The notes beneath the pieces were generated by a model. The model was given only the letters and a program-made list of their open reading frames with translations. It made no database searches and was not told where the DNA came from. Positions 1-6,720 of a stretch of 64,000 bases of DNA are shown piece by piece. The translations under genes were made by a program, and so were the position numbers. The stretch is from Microcoleus sp036705565 (GTDB lineage: Bacteria > Cyanobacteriota > Cyanobacteriia > Cyanobacteriales > Microcoleaceae), in NCBI GenBank assembly GCA_036705565.1, contig JAUBUY010000006.1; one strand, given 5' to 3'. Each line of letters begins with the position of its first letter. Within the stretch, counting starts at the first letter, position 1.

Positions 1-90
1 CCAGTTTAGACACAACTGATTCAGATTTAACTGATTCAGACACAATTGAGACACAATTGAGACACAATTGATATTAATTTTGCTGTGGAG
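1..90. repeat. Direct repeats at the left edge
   Basis: A 12-base unit containing GACACAATTGA occurs three times in tandem between about 40 and 80, preceded by two copies of ACTGATTCAG. The reading frame beginning at base 3 is open to a TGA at about 81 and could be the tail of a truncated gene, but the low complexity makes that undecidable. Confidence 0.5.
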
Positions 91-271
91 CTACATGGGG
101 GCGGAATTGAAAAAGTTAAGAGAAGGGCTAGATTTAATCATACAGCGTGTGTTTACCTTAATATTAGATGGAAGTAACCGAATCCTTGCATATTGGAGGT
201 TGGGAAGTATATTTACTCAATAAGGTTAATCGGCAAGTTATAAAGTATTGATTAGTACAAAGGATCTAGTC

Positions 272-937
272 GTGACGCATGATAGACCGCTAGCAGCCGT
301 GTTCCGCCAAATCAGCGGCGGGGCGTTTCCACCCATTGTGGAAACCTTTGAACGGGGCAAGACAATTTTTTTCCCTGGAGACCCGGCTGAGCGCGTCTAC
401 GTTCTCATTAGAGGTGCTGTGAAGCTCTCCAGGGTTTACGAAGCAGGGGAAGAAATTACAGTCGCCCTCCTGCGCGAAAATAGCGTATTTGGGGTGCTGT
501 CTCTGATTACGGGACACCGATCGGACAGGTTTTACCACGCGGTAGCCTTTACGCCGGTGGAATTGATCTCGCTGCCGATCGAACAAGTCGAGAAAGCGCT
601 CAAGGAAGACCCGGAACTGTCGATGGTGATGCTGCGGGGACTGTCGTCTCGGATTTTGCAAACCGAGATGATGATTGAAACGCTGGCGCACCGAGATATG
701 GGTTCGAGACTCGTCAGCTTTTTGCTGATTCTGTGCCGGGATTTTGGCGTGCCGGGGGCTGAGGGGATTACGATAGATTTGAAGCTGTCCCACCAGGCGA
801 TCGCCGAAGCGATCGGCTCGACGCGGGTAACGGTGACTCGTTTGCTGGGCGATCTCAGGCAAGAAACCATGATCTCGATCCACAAGAAAAAGATCACAGT
901 CCACAACCCGGTGGCCCTAAGCCAGCAATTCACTTGA
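272..937 (+). CDS. ntcA: Global nitrogen regulator NtcA (Crp/Fnr family)
   Basis: NtcA is the cyanobacterial global activator of nitrogen assimilation. It binds GTA-N8-TAC sites and responds to 2-oxoglutarate with PipX. The protein has an N-terminal cyclic-nucleotide-binding-like beta roll (FERGKTIFFPGDPAERVY, then EEITVALLRENSVFG), a long dimerisation helix (MLRGLSSRILQTEMMIE) and a C-terminal helix-turn-helix (HQAIAEAIGSTRVTVTRLL), all near-identical to characterised NtcA. I chose the GTG at 272 because AAAGGA lies 8-12 bases upstream and the following VTHDRPLAAVFR matches the usual NtcA N-terminus; a TTG at 248 would add 8 residues. I saw no clear GTA-N8-TAC autoregulatory site upstream. 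The gene is followed by an inverted heptamer repeat that could form a terminator. Confidence 0.97.
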   Translation: MTHDRPLAAVFRQISGGAFPPIVETFERGKTIFFPGDPAERVYVLIRGAVKLSRVYEAGEEITVALLRENSVFGVLSLITGHRSDRFYHAVAFTPVELISLPIEQVEKALKEDPELSMVMLRGLSSRILQTEMMIETLAHRDMGSRLVSFLLILCRDFGVPGAEGITIDLKLSHQAIAEAIGSTRVTVTRLLGDLRQETMISIHKKKITVHNPVALSQQFT

Positions 938-952
938 TGCCGAGAAAGTATA

Positions 953-1013
953 GGATTTTGGATTTTGGATTTTAGATTCAATCCAAAATCCAAAATCCAA
1001 AATCTAAAATCGG
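953..1013. repeat. Inverted heptameric repeats between ntcA and the DUF3084 gene
   Basis: Copies of GGATTTT and TTTTAGA are followed by their complement (AATCCAAAATCC, then AAATCTAAAATC), making a possible long AT-rich hairpin. The repeat runs directly up to the ATG at 1015, so no normal ribosome binding site is present there. Confidence 0.85.
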
Positions 1014-1014
1014 A

Positions 1015-2706
1015 ATGACTGCTGGATACATCCTGGTATTTGTAATTTTAGTGTTGGGGGGTGTGATCGCCACTGTCAGCGATCGCCTTGGGACGAAAGT
1101 TGGCAAGGCAAGATTGAGCTTGTTCAAACTTCGCCCCCGCGATACTGCTGTTGTTGTGACAGTGATGGCTGGCAGCATCTTGTCAGCACTGACTCTGGGC
1201 ATTTTGTTTGCTACTAGCAAGCCGCTGCGAACGGGAGTTTTTAGAATAGACGAGATTCAAAAAAGGCTCAACAACGCCCGCAGAGAAATCAACCAAGCCA
1301 CTCAAGAAAAAAATCGAGTTGAAACTGAATTAGCTCAAGCCAGAGCCGCTCAAGCGCAAGCTAGAGCCAATTTAGAGCAAATAAATCAATCCCTCCAAGC
1401 AGCTAATGCTGAGCAAGCTCTGACGCAAACAAAATTAAACTCGCTGCGGGCCCAGCTCAACAGCGTGCAAGCAGCTAAGTCTAAAACTGAAGAGCAGTTA
1501 AGTCAGGTAGAAGCGGCTAAATCTAAGACAGAAGAACAGCTCAGGAGCGTGGAAGCAGCTAAATCCCGCACCGAAGAACAATTGAAACTGGTGGAAACGA
1601 TTCGATCGACTACACAAGCTCAGCTCGATCGCACCCAGAACCAATTGAAAACAGTTTCTGCTCAAAAAACGGCTTTAGGATCGGAAATCGCCCAACTGCA
1701 AGAGGAACGGCAACAGTTAATCGAGCAGCGAGAGCAGGTAAAAACTCAAATTGCCCAGCGAGACGCAGAAATTGCCAAGCGAGACGCAGAAATTGCCCAG
1801 CGGGACAAGGAAATTGTCGATCGCAACGAACTAATTGCCCAGCGAGACAAGGAAATTGCCCAGCGAATGCAAAATCTCGCCGAGCGCGATCGAACTATTA
1901 TCGAGCGCGACAAAGTAATTGCCGAGAGGGAAGCACTGTTAGAAACCTTGGCACAGCAACAAGCTCAACTCGAACAGCAACAAACTGTCTTGCAGCAGCA
2001 AGTGCAAATTTTGGAACGCGACTTTCAGGCAATCCGCGAGGGTACAGTTGCTATCAGGCGCGGTCAAATTTTAGCTGCTGGCGTGGTTCGCATTATTGAA
2101 CCCGGTATGGCGAGTCGCGCGATCGATCGGCTTTTGCAAGAAGCAAATAAAACCACCGTCGGACTGATGCAGCCGGAAAATACCAAGGTTAGGGATCAGG
2201 TTATTCAAATTACTAAAGCAGAAATCGATCAACTAATTAGTCAGATTAAAGACGGTCAAGACTACGTGGTGCGAATTGTTGCCGGCGCTAATTACCTGCG
2301 GGAAGAAAAGCTAATTAAGGTATTTGCAGAAGCAGAAATCAATCGAGTTGTGTTCCGCGCTGGAGATGTGATTGCAGGGGTTGCTGTCGATCCGGTGACT
2401 TTGACTGACGAACAGGTGCGGCAGCAGTTGCTGCAATTGATAGAAGCTTGTCAATTTCGCGCTCGCCTAATCGGCGTTGTCGGCGGTAGAGTTCAAGTGG
2501 CCGACAGTCAGATTGAAACTTTAGCTGGTTTTATCGAGCGATTGCAGCAGTACGAGAAACCGCTGGACGTTCAGGCGATCGCGGCAGATGTCACTTACAT
2601 CGCCGGCCCGCTTAAAATAGATTTAGTTGCTCGTGAAAACGGAGTCGTTGTTTTTCGCACCGGACAACAAAAAGCTGGCCCAGGAGATTTGAAAGTTAAA
2701 AAATAA
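1015..2706 (+). CDS. DUF3084 coiled-coil membrane protein
   Basis: This is a cyanobacterial conserved protein of unknown function. Two hydrophobic segments near residues 4-22 and 45-66 place it in the membrane. They are followed by a very long coiled coil (about 75-340) and then a globular C-terminal domain (about 350-560), the arrangement of DUF3084 proteins. The coiled coil holds tandem repeats: three copies of a 13-residue unit (KSKTEEQL plus linker) near residue 160, and a run of RDAEIAQ/RDKEIAQ heptads near 245-300. Heptad repeats suggest homodimerisation and a structural or envelope-linked role, but the function is not known. The ATG at 1015 directly abuts the heptamer DNA repeats and lacks an obvious Shine-Dalgarno sequence. 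Confidence is high for the family, low for any role. Confidence 0.85.
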   Translation: MTAGYILVFVILVLGGVIATVSDRLGTKVGKARLSLFKLRPRDTAVVVTVMAGSILSALTLGILFATSKPLRTGVFRIDEIQKRLNNARREINQATQEKNRVETELAQARAAQAQARANLEQINQSLQAANAEQALTQTKLNSLRAQLNSVQAAKSKTEEQLSQVEAAKSKTEEQLRSVEAAKSRTEEQLKLVETIRSTTQAQLDRTQNQLKTVSAQKTALGSEIAQLQEERQQLIEQREQVKTQIAQRDAEIAKRDAEIAQRDKEIVDRNELIAQRDKEIAQRMQNLAERDRTIIERDKVIAEREALLETLAQQQAQLEQQQTVLQQQVQILERDFQAIREGTVAIRRGQILAAGVVRIIEPGMASRAIDRLLQEANKTTVGLMQPENTKVRDQVIQITKAEIDQLISQIKDGQDYVVRIVAGANYLREEKLIKVFAEAEINRVVFRAGDVIAGVAVDPVTLTDEQVRQQLLQLIEACQFRARLIGVVGGRVQVADSQIETLAGFIERLQQYEKPLDVQAIAADVTYIAGPLKIDLVARENGVVVFRTGQQKAGPGDLKVKK

Positions 2707-2761
2707 GTGCGATCGACATATCGAATTTGATGAAAAATTTTGGGCGATCGAATGACAATTT

Positions 2762-2822
2762 TGCTTGACATTTTCGCGCTATTGACATATCATTAAATCA
2801 TGGGAATCCGTGCCGCCATATA
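2762..2822 (+). repeat. Dispersed ~65-bp element (TTGACAT...ATGGGAATC type), copy 1
   Basis: This copy shares GCTTGAC, ATTGACATA, CATGGGAATCC and GCCGCCATATA in order with copies at 4704-4770 (opposite strand) and 13709-13786. The ends TGACAT and ATGTCA are complementary in the better-preserved copies. Confidence 0.6.
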
Positions 2823-2832
2823 TATAGCAATC

Positions 2833-2968
2833 GTAGGGTGCGTCGCCACCAAAAATCTGGAAGCACCACCAACAATCTCACAGCGACGCACCGCACCCAA
2901 TTAGTAGGGTGTGTCGCCACCAAAAATCTGGAAGCACCACCAATAATCTAACAGCGACGCACCGCACC
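2833..2968. repeat. Two tandem palindromic elements with TGCGTCGC ends
   Basis: Each unit of about 65 bp (2833-2898 and 2904-2968) starts GTAGGGTGCGTCGC (or GTGTCGC) and ends GCGACGCACCGCACC, so its arms can pair. Related units lie at 4306-4367 and 16799-16929. They resemble non-autonomous palindromic repeats. Confidence 0.75.
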
Positions 2969-3066
2969 GCTAAGAGCGCAAAGAAAGAAACTAAGAATCG
3001 AACCCTGAGATATTGACATCACAAAACAAAATTTTGCTCAATTAAAATGCAGGATCGTGCGGTGTA

Positions 3067-4200
3067 ATGTCAGACAATCAAAATCAACCCAGAGAATACG
3101 ATGCCGTCCGTGGCGGTCAAAATTCAATTCCTGTCAATGCTGCGGTACTCGGAGGCATTCCTGGTGTTAAAAGCCGATTAGCCTCACCCATTGTCGAAGT
3201 GAGAATCGCCGCCCTCTCCGAAGCACTCAAATATGGAGAAGCTGGCTTAGATGTGATAATGCAAGCTTTGCGCGAGGAATCAATGCAGGTGAAACTTGCT
3301 GCCTATTCACTCCTGAAAGATAGAGATGATTTAAAGATAAAACCGCAGTTTCAAGACTATCTCCCTACATTTGAATTTGATGTCATCACAGTGGATGCTG
3401 AAGGAAAAGAAAACAGTCGTAGAAAGTATGCGGCTCATTACTTCCCGGAAGACTTAGGTAATGGAGTTGTGCTCGAAATGGTTTACATTCCCGGAGGCAC
3501 ATTTATGATGGGTTCGCCAGAAACAGAGCGAGATAGAAAAGATAAGGAAAGTCCGCAGCATCAAGTAACATTACCAGCTTTTTATGCAGGAAAATACCCC
3601 CTCACCCAAGCACAGTACCAAGCAGTTATGGGAAATCATCAATCGGAGTTTAGAGGTGAAAAACTTCCTGTAGAAAACGTAAGCTGGAATCAGGCTGTAG
3701 AATTCTGCCGGAAACTTTCTGAAAAAACAGGCAAGATTTATCGCTTACTTTCGGAAGCAGAATGGGAATATGCTTGTCGCGCCGGAACTATAACACCTTT
3801 CTATTTTGGCGAGACAATTACCACGGATTTAGTTAATTATAACGGTTATCAACCCTATGGTGCAGCGCCCGAGGGACTTGTTCGCAGACAAACGATAGAT
3901 GTAGGGAGTTTTGGCCCGAATGCCTTTGGACTTTATGATATGCACGGTCAGGTCAGCGAATGGTGCAGCGATAAGGTGCACATTAACTATGACGGCGCAC
4001 CGATTGACGGAAGTTCTTGGGAAACTGGAACAAGTAGTGGCGGAGTGCTGCGTGGAGGTTCGTGGAGGAGCGGTGCGGTCAATTGCCGTGCTGCCTTCCG
4101 CAGCTTCTTCCCTCGGCGCTACTCGGGCTTTTTGGGCCCGTGCAGGGGTTTTCGTGTAGCGGTTGCTTTGGCTGTCCCTTTCTCCCTGTCTTATCTGTGA
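3067..4200 (+). CDS. FGE-sulfatase / C-type-lectin-fold protein, probable DGR target
   Basis: The protein has a short HEAT-like N-terminal helical region (residues about 25-105) and an FGE-sulfatase (SUMF1-like, C-type lectin fold) domain from about 135 to 370. Landmarks are YIPGGTFMMGS, LPVENVSWNQAVEFC, YRLLSEAEWEYACRAG, GPNAFGLYDMHG and LRGGSW...NCRAAFR...GFRV. Family knowledge: such domains in cyanobacteria are rarely true formylglycine generators and are common hosts of DGR variable regions. What is seen: codons 330-365 (about 4054-4161) are dominated by NNC codons encoding dissimilar residues, flanked by conserved GGSW and GFRV. That is the signature of adenine-mutated AAC codons. A GC-rich tail, a pyrimidine-rich stretch and a T-run follow the stop. 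No reverse transcriptase or template repeat lies in the window, so the DGR assignment is inference. Confidence 0.8.
   Translation: MSDNQNQPREYDAVRGGQNSIPVNAAVLGGIPGVKSRLASPIVEVRIAALSEALKYGEAGLDVIMQALREESMQVKLAAYSLLKDRDDLKIKPQFQDYLPTFEFDVITVDAEGKENSRRKYAAHYFPEDLGNGVVLEMVYIPGGTFMMGSPETERDRKDKESPQHQVTLPAFYAGKYPLTQAQYQAVMGNHQSEFRGEKLPVENVSWNQAVEFCRKLSEKTGKIYRLLSEAEWEYACRAGTITPFYFGETITTDLVNYNGYQPYGAAPEGLVRRQTIDVGSFGPNAFGLYDMHGQVSEWCSDKVHINYDGAPIDGSSWETGTSSGGVLRGGSWRSGAVNCRAAFRSFFPRRYSGFLGPCRGFRVAVALAVPFSLSYL
4048..4161 (+). other. Putative DGR variable region (VR)
   Basis: Between the codons for LRGGSW and GFRVA, eleven codons end in C with varied first two bases (AGC, GTC, TTC, AGC, TTC, TTC, CGC, TAC, GGC, GGC, TGC). 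They are interspersed with invariant-looking NCRAA codons. DGRs mutate template adenines, so AAC codons become NNC. Downstream, GGTTTTCGTGTAGCGG would be the constant 3' end. A matching template repeat outside this window is needed for proof. Confidence 0.5.
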
Positions 4201-4305
4201 GGACTCTTCTTGACTCTTTAGCCCTTTTCCCTGTTTCCTGTTTACCCTCTTGCGCCCGCTTTAATTTTTTTTTTTTGCACTCATCTTTGCACCCGATTCA
4301 AGATA
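4201..4305 (+). other. 3' region of the FGE gene with pyrimidine tract and T-run
   Basis: After the stop there are repeated CCCTTTTCCCTG-like and TTTACCC stretches, GCGCCCGC and a run of about 12 T near 4266-4276. The T-run could end transcription. I recall similar tails after cyanobacterial DGR variable regions, but this cannot be verified here. Confidence 0.35.
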
Positions 4306-4367
4306 GTAGGGTGCGTCGCCATCAGTAATTTGCAAATCAAATCGACAATCTCACAGCGACGCACCGC
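4306..4367. repeat. TGCGTCGC palindromic element, third copy
   Basis: It starts GTAGGGTGCGTCGC and ends GCGACGCACCGCC, with a diverged interior relative to the pair at 2833-2968. Confidence 0.7.
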
Positions 4368-4383
4368 CTGCACAGAGGTGAGA

Positions 4384-4699
4384 GAAACCGGGTTTTTTCG
4401 ATAAATCCAAACTGGGAAGCAAATATTGTGGCAAAAACCCGGTTTCTGATTTGTGCGCGTTGCTGTGAGAAACCGGGTTTTTTCGATAAATCCAAACTGG
4501 GAAGCAAATATTGTGGCAAAAACCCGGTTTCTGATTGCTGCGGGGGGCAAAAGAAACCGGGTTTTTTCGATAAATCCAAACTGGGAAGCAAATATTGTGG
4601 CAAAAACCCGGTTTCTGATTGCTGCGGGGGGGCAAAAGAAACCGGGTTTTTTCGATAAATTAAAACTGGAAGTAAAGATTATGGCAAAAACCCGGTTTC
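4384..4699. repeat. Tandem array of four hairpin units (GAAACCGGGTTT family)
   Basis: Four units lie at 4384-4446, 4469-4531, 4553-4615 and 4638-4699, with a period of 84-85 bases. Each begins GAAACCGGGTTTTT and ends AAAAACCCGGTTTC, so each can fold into a stem-loop. The loop (TCGATAAATCCAAACTGG...) is identical in the first three and diverged in the fourth. Spacers are 21-22 bases, partly G-rich, and similar between units 2-3 and 3-4. Open frames crossing the array are products of the repeat, not genes. Confidence 0.95.
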
Positions 4700-4703
4700 T
4701 GAT

Positions 4704-4770
4704 TTTAGACATTATATGGCCGCAGGGATTCCCATGATGATATAATATGTCAATCCTGCAAAAAAGTCAA
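4704..4770 (-). repeat. Dispersed ~65-bp element (TTGACAT...ATGGGAATC type), copy 2
   Basis: On the minus strand it reads GCTTGACTTTTTTG, ATTGACATATTATATCATC, ATGGGAATCCCTGCGGCC, ATATAATGTC. It matches the copies at 2762-2822 and 13709-13786 and directly follows the hairpin array. Confidence 0.7.
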
Positions 4771-4904
4771 GCAAAATAAGTACGATCGCCCGCAAAGATT
4801 TTGAGACATTCAAGAATGCAAGTATCAGATTAGATATAGGTTGGCGATTGAGTTGACTGGCGCTCGATCGCAACTACAAACTTATTAACACAGGACTCAT
4901 AAAT

Positions 4905-5300
4905 ATGATTTTAGGTTTCGATCCAGGTAAAGACAAATGCGGCATAGCTGTAATGGGTAGAGATAAGAAGGTCTGCTACCATCAAGTTGTGCTGTCGGAA
5001 GCAGCGATATCTACTATTCAATCTTTGTGCGAACAGTTTCCCATTGAGTTATTGGTAATCGGAGATCAAACGACTTCTAAGAGTTGGAAACAAAAACTGA
5101 CGCAGAGTTTGTCGCCAGCGCTCAAAATTGTTCAGGTGGACGAGAGGTACAGCAGTTTAGAAGCGAGGGAACGCTACTGGCAAATGTACCCTCCCACGGG
5201 ACTTTCGCGCTTGATTCCCCAGGGAATGCGGACGCCACCGAAGCCAGTGGACGATATTGTGGCGATCGTCTTGATTGAGAGATATTTGAACAAAAGTTAG
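4905..5300 (+). CDS. YqgF/RNase H-fold resolvase-like protein
   Basis: This is a small RNase H-fold protein of the YqgF/RuvX-like group. It has an N-terminal nucleotide-binding strand (MILGFDPGKDKCGIAV, Asp6), a central LLVIGDQTTSKSW, a VDERYSSLEARERYW segment and a C-terminal acidic motif PVDDIVAIVL. These acidic residues could bind metal as in YqgF nucleases that mature 16S rRNA. At 131 residues the length suits the family. The sequence differs from canonical RuvX, so a distinct cyanobacterial paralogue is likely and no symbol is given. It stands alone between a repeat array and a convergent small gene. Confidence 0.7.
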   Translation: MILGFDPGKDKCGIAVMGRDKKVCYHQVVLSEAAISTIQSLCEQFPIELLVIGDQTTSKSWKQKLTQSLSPALKIVQVDERYSSLEARERYWQMYPPTGLSRLIPQGMRTPPKPVDDIVAIVLIERYLNKS

Positions 5301-5385
5301 TCAATCTTATAACCGTTACCATTGATTCTCTTGGATTATTAAGGAATCAATATGTTTTGGTGGGCATTAAATTTTTAACTTAAAT

Positions 5386-5508
5386 CATGTCCGGTCGAGC
5401 CATCGCAATTTTTGTAGGGGCGGGTTCACCAACAATACCTGCCAATAATTGACAATATTAAAAACCCGCCCCCATCGGCATATTATGGTTAATCGATCGG
5501 ACATGATA
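5386..5508. repeat. Palindromic element with TCATGTCCG ends
   Basis: The outer arms TCATGTCCGGTCGA and TTAATCGATCGGACATGA are nearly complementary, and the inner arms GGGGCGGGTT and AACCCGCCCC are complementary. It lies between the convergent genes ending at 5300 and 5563 and could also stop transcription. A related GGGGCGGGTT core is at 39780-39838. Confidence 0.7.
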
Positions 5509-5562
5509 TTAAATAAAATACACCCTAAATTTAGTGAATTTATCATTAAATAACAGTTAGTG

Positions 5563-5988
5563 TTACTTAATGACAGCTTCGGTCAAAATTACCTTACCAT
5601 TCTGGCGGACTTGCAGGCGTTGGGGATTAATCGAATAGATAATATTGCCGTTAGTCGCTTCATAACTTCCGTCATCACCTGCTGTTACTTGCATGACATT
5701 GATTTGGGTGCCATTTATTTTGCTAAGGCCGCGGTAAAAAATATCGCCTTCCTGGGTTTTGCAAATGTATATAGAAAAGTTGGGCGTTGCGAAAAATTGC
5801 ACCATTTCGGCCCTCGGACATCCCTCAACTTGAGCAATTTGCAGCGGTTGATTATTGCCCAAAGTGTTGGGTGCGGGTTGATTTAGTGCAGTTGCTTCTG
5901 CTGAGGCGGTCAAAAAGCCTATCGCACTAATCCCCGCCATAACTAGAACTACTGCTTTAATGTCCTTAACTGTATCTTTATAAAACAT
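5563..5988 (-). CDS. Small secreted protein of unknown function
   Basis: The 141-residue product has a basic start (MFYKDTVKDIK), a hydrophobic segment at about 12-30 and a likely signal peptidase site near ASAEATA. The mature protein contains two cysteines (EGCPRAE and IYICKTQEGD) that could form a disulfide, then a beta-rich C-terminus (TNGNIIYSINPQRLQVRQNGKVILTE). It resembles small cyanobacterial periplasmic proteins in layout, but I do not recognise the family. It is convergent with the YqgF-like gene. Confidence 0.65.
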   Translation of the reverse strand: MFYKDTVKDIKAVVLVMAGISAIGFLTASAEATALNQPAPNTLGNNQPLQIAQVEGCPRAEMVQFFATPNFSIYICKTQEGDIFYRGLSKINGTQINVMQVTAGDDGSYEATNGNIIYSINPQRLQVRQNGKVILTEAVIK

Positions 5989-6323
5989 CCTGTTACTCCT
6001 GGTTTTAACTATATAATTACATCTTAAGCTATCTTTGCTGGATATTAATAATATTTAATCTCAGAGGTGAGAGGTGCAGGGAACCCGGTATACCCTCGGT
6101 TTAAGTAAGGTGCGAACTGTGCACCTAACACCCGTGAAAATACACAAGTATGTCAATGCGATCGCAGGCAAGCAATCTCTTGTATTTATGACATTTTTAA
6201 GATTTTATGACTTGTTCACGCCGATTTGAGAAACCGGGTTTCTTCATATATTTCTCGTTACTAAACCTTTGATTTTCGTAGAAACCGGGAATCAGCGCCC
6301 CCATGTCGCGAACGGACTCTTTT

Positions 6324-6593
6324 ATATCAATTCCGGTTGCATTGGAATGATTAAACCGCAGAGAACGCAGAGAACGCAGAGTCAATCGATTTTAGATTTT
6401 AGATTTTAGATTTTAGATTTTAGATTAAAGAATTGACCCCACGGATAAATTCGGGGGCTTGTTTATCGCATACAGGTTTTTTATTTCTGGGTCCTGAGTC
6501 TGCGAAGGAATGAATCCGGGGGCTTGTATCCTGGATGCTTTCGGTCAGAGAACAGAGAGATGAATACAGGACTCGGAAGGGCGGATTTGATAT
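6324..6593. mobile_element. MITE (ATATCAAWTCCG ends) interrupted by a second repeat element
   Basis: The ends ATATCAATTCCG (6324) and CGGATTTGATAT (6593) are inverted. The outer element (6324-6380 plus 6548-6593, about 103 bp) matches uninterrupted 106-bp copies at 33642-33747 and 62295-62400. The interior 6381-6547 is a different element (GTCAATCGATTTTAG...CGGTCA) also found at 20335-20488 and 46018-46180, so this is a nested insertion. Confidence 0.75.
6381..6547 (+). repeat. GTCAATCG...CGGTCA dispersed element, copy 1
   Basis: It begins GTCAATCGATTTTAG with heptamer repeats. It contains GGATAAATTCGGGGG, GCATACAGGTTTTT and GTATCCTGGATGC, and ends TTTCGGTCA. Full copies lie at 20335-20488 (minus) and 46018-46180 (plus). 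Confidence 0.7.
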
Positions 6594-6720
6594 TACACGG
6601 TAATGTTTATTTGCACTTACCTATTTATTAAATAATAAAAAGGGAAACAGAAGATAGATTTTTCCTCCCATTTCCCCTTTTGAAAAGAACCGTCTTCCTG
6701 ACTGCGAACCTGGTAATTAA

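Noticed and set aside
2985..3020. tRNA-like TCGAACC motif
   Set aside because: GAATCGAACCC resembles a T-arm on the minus strand, but no acceptor, D or anticodon arms are found around it.
4384..4699. Possible CRISPR array
   Set aside because: Units are 63 bases and strongly self-complementary at their ends, spacers are similar to one another and no cas genes are present.
4281..4712. Repetitive ORFs on both strands across the hairpin array
   Set aside because: Their residues repeat with the 84-85 base DNA period and several frames are open at once, which is expected of a tandem DNA repeat and not of a gene.
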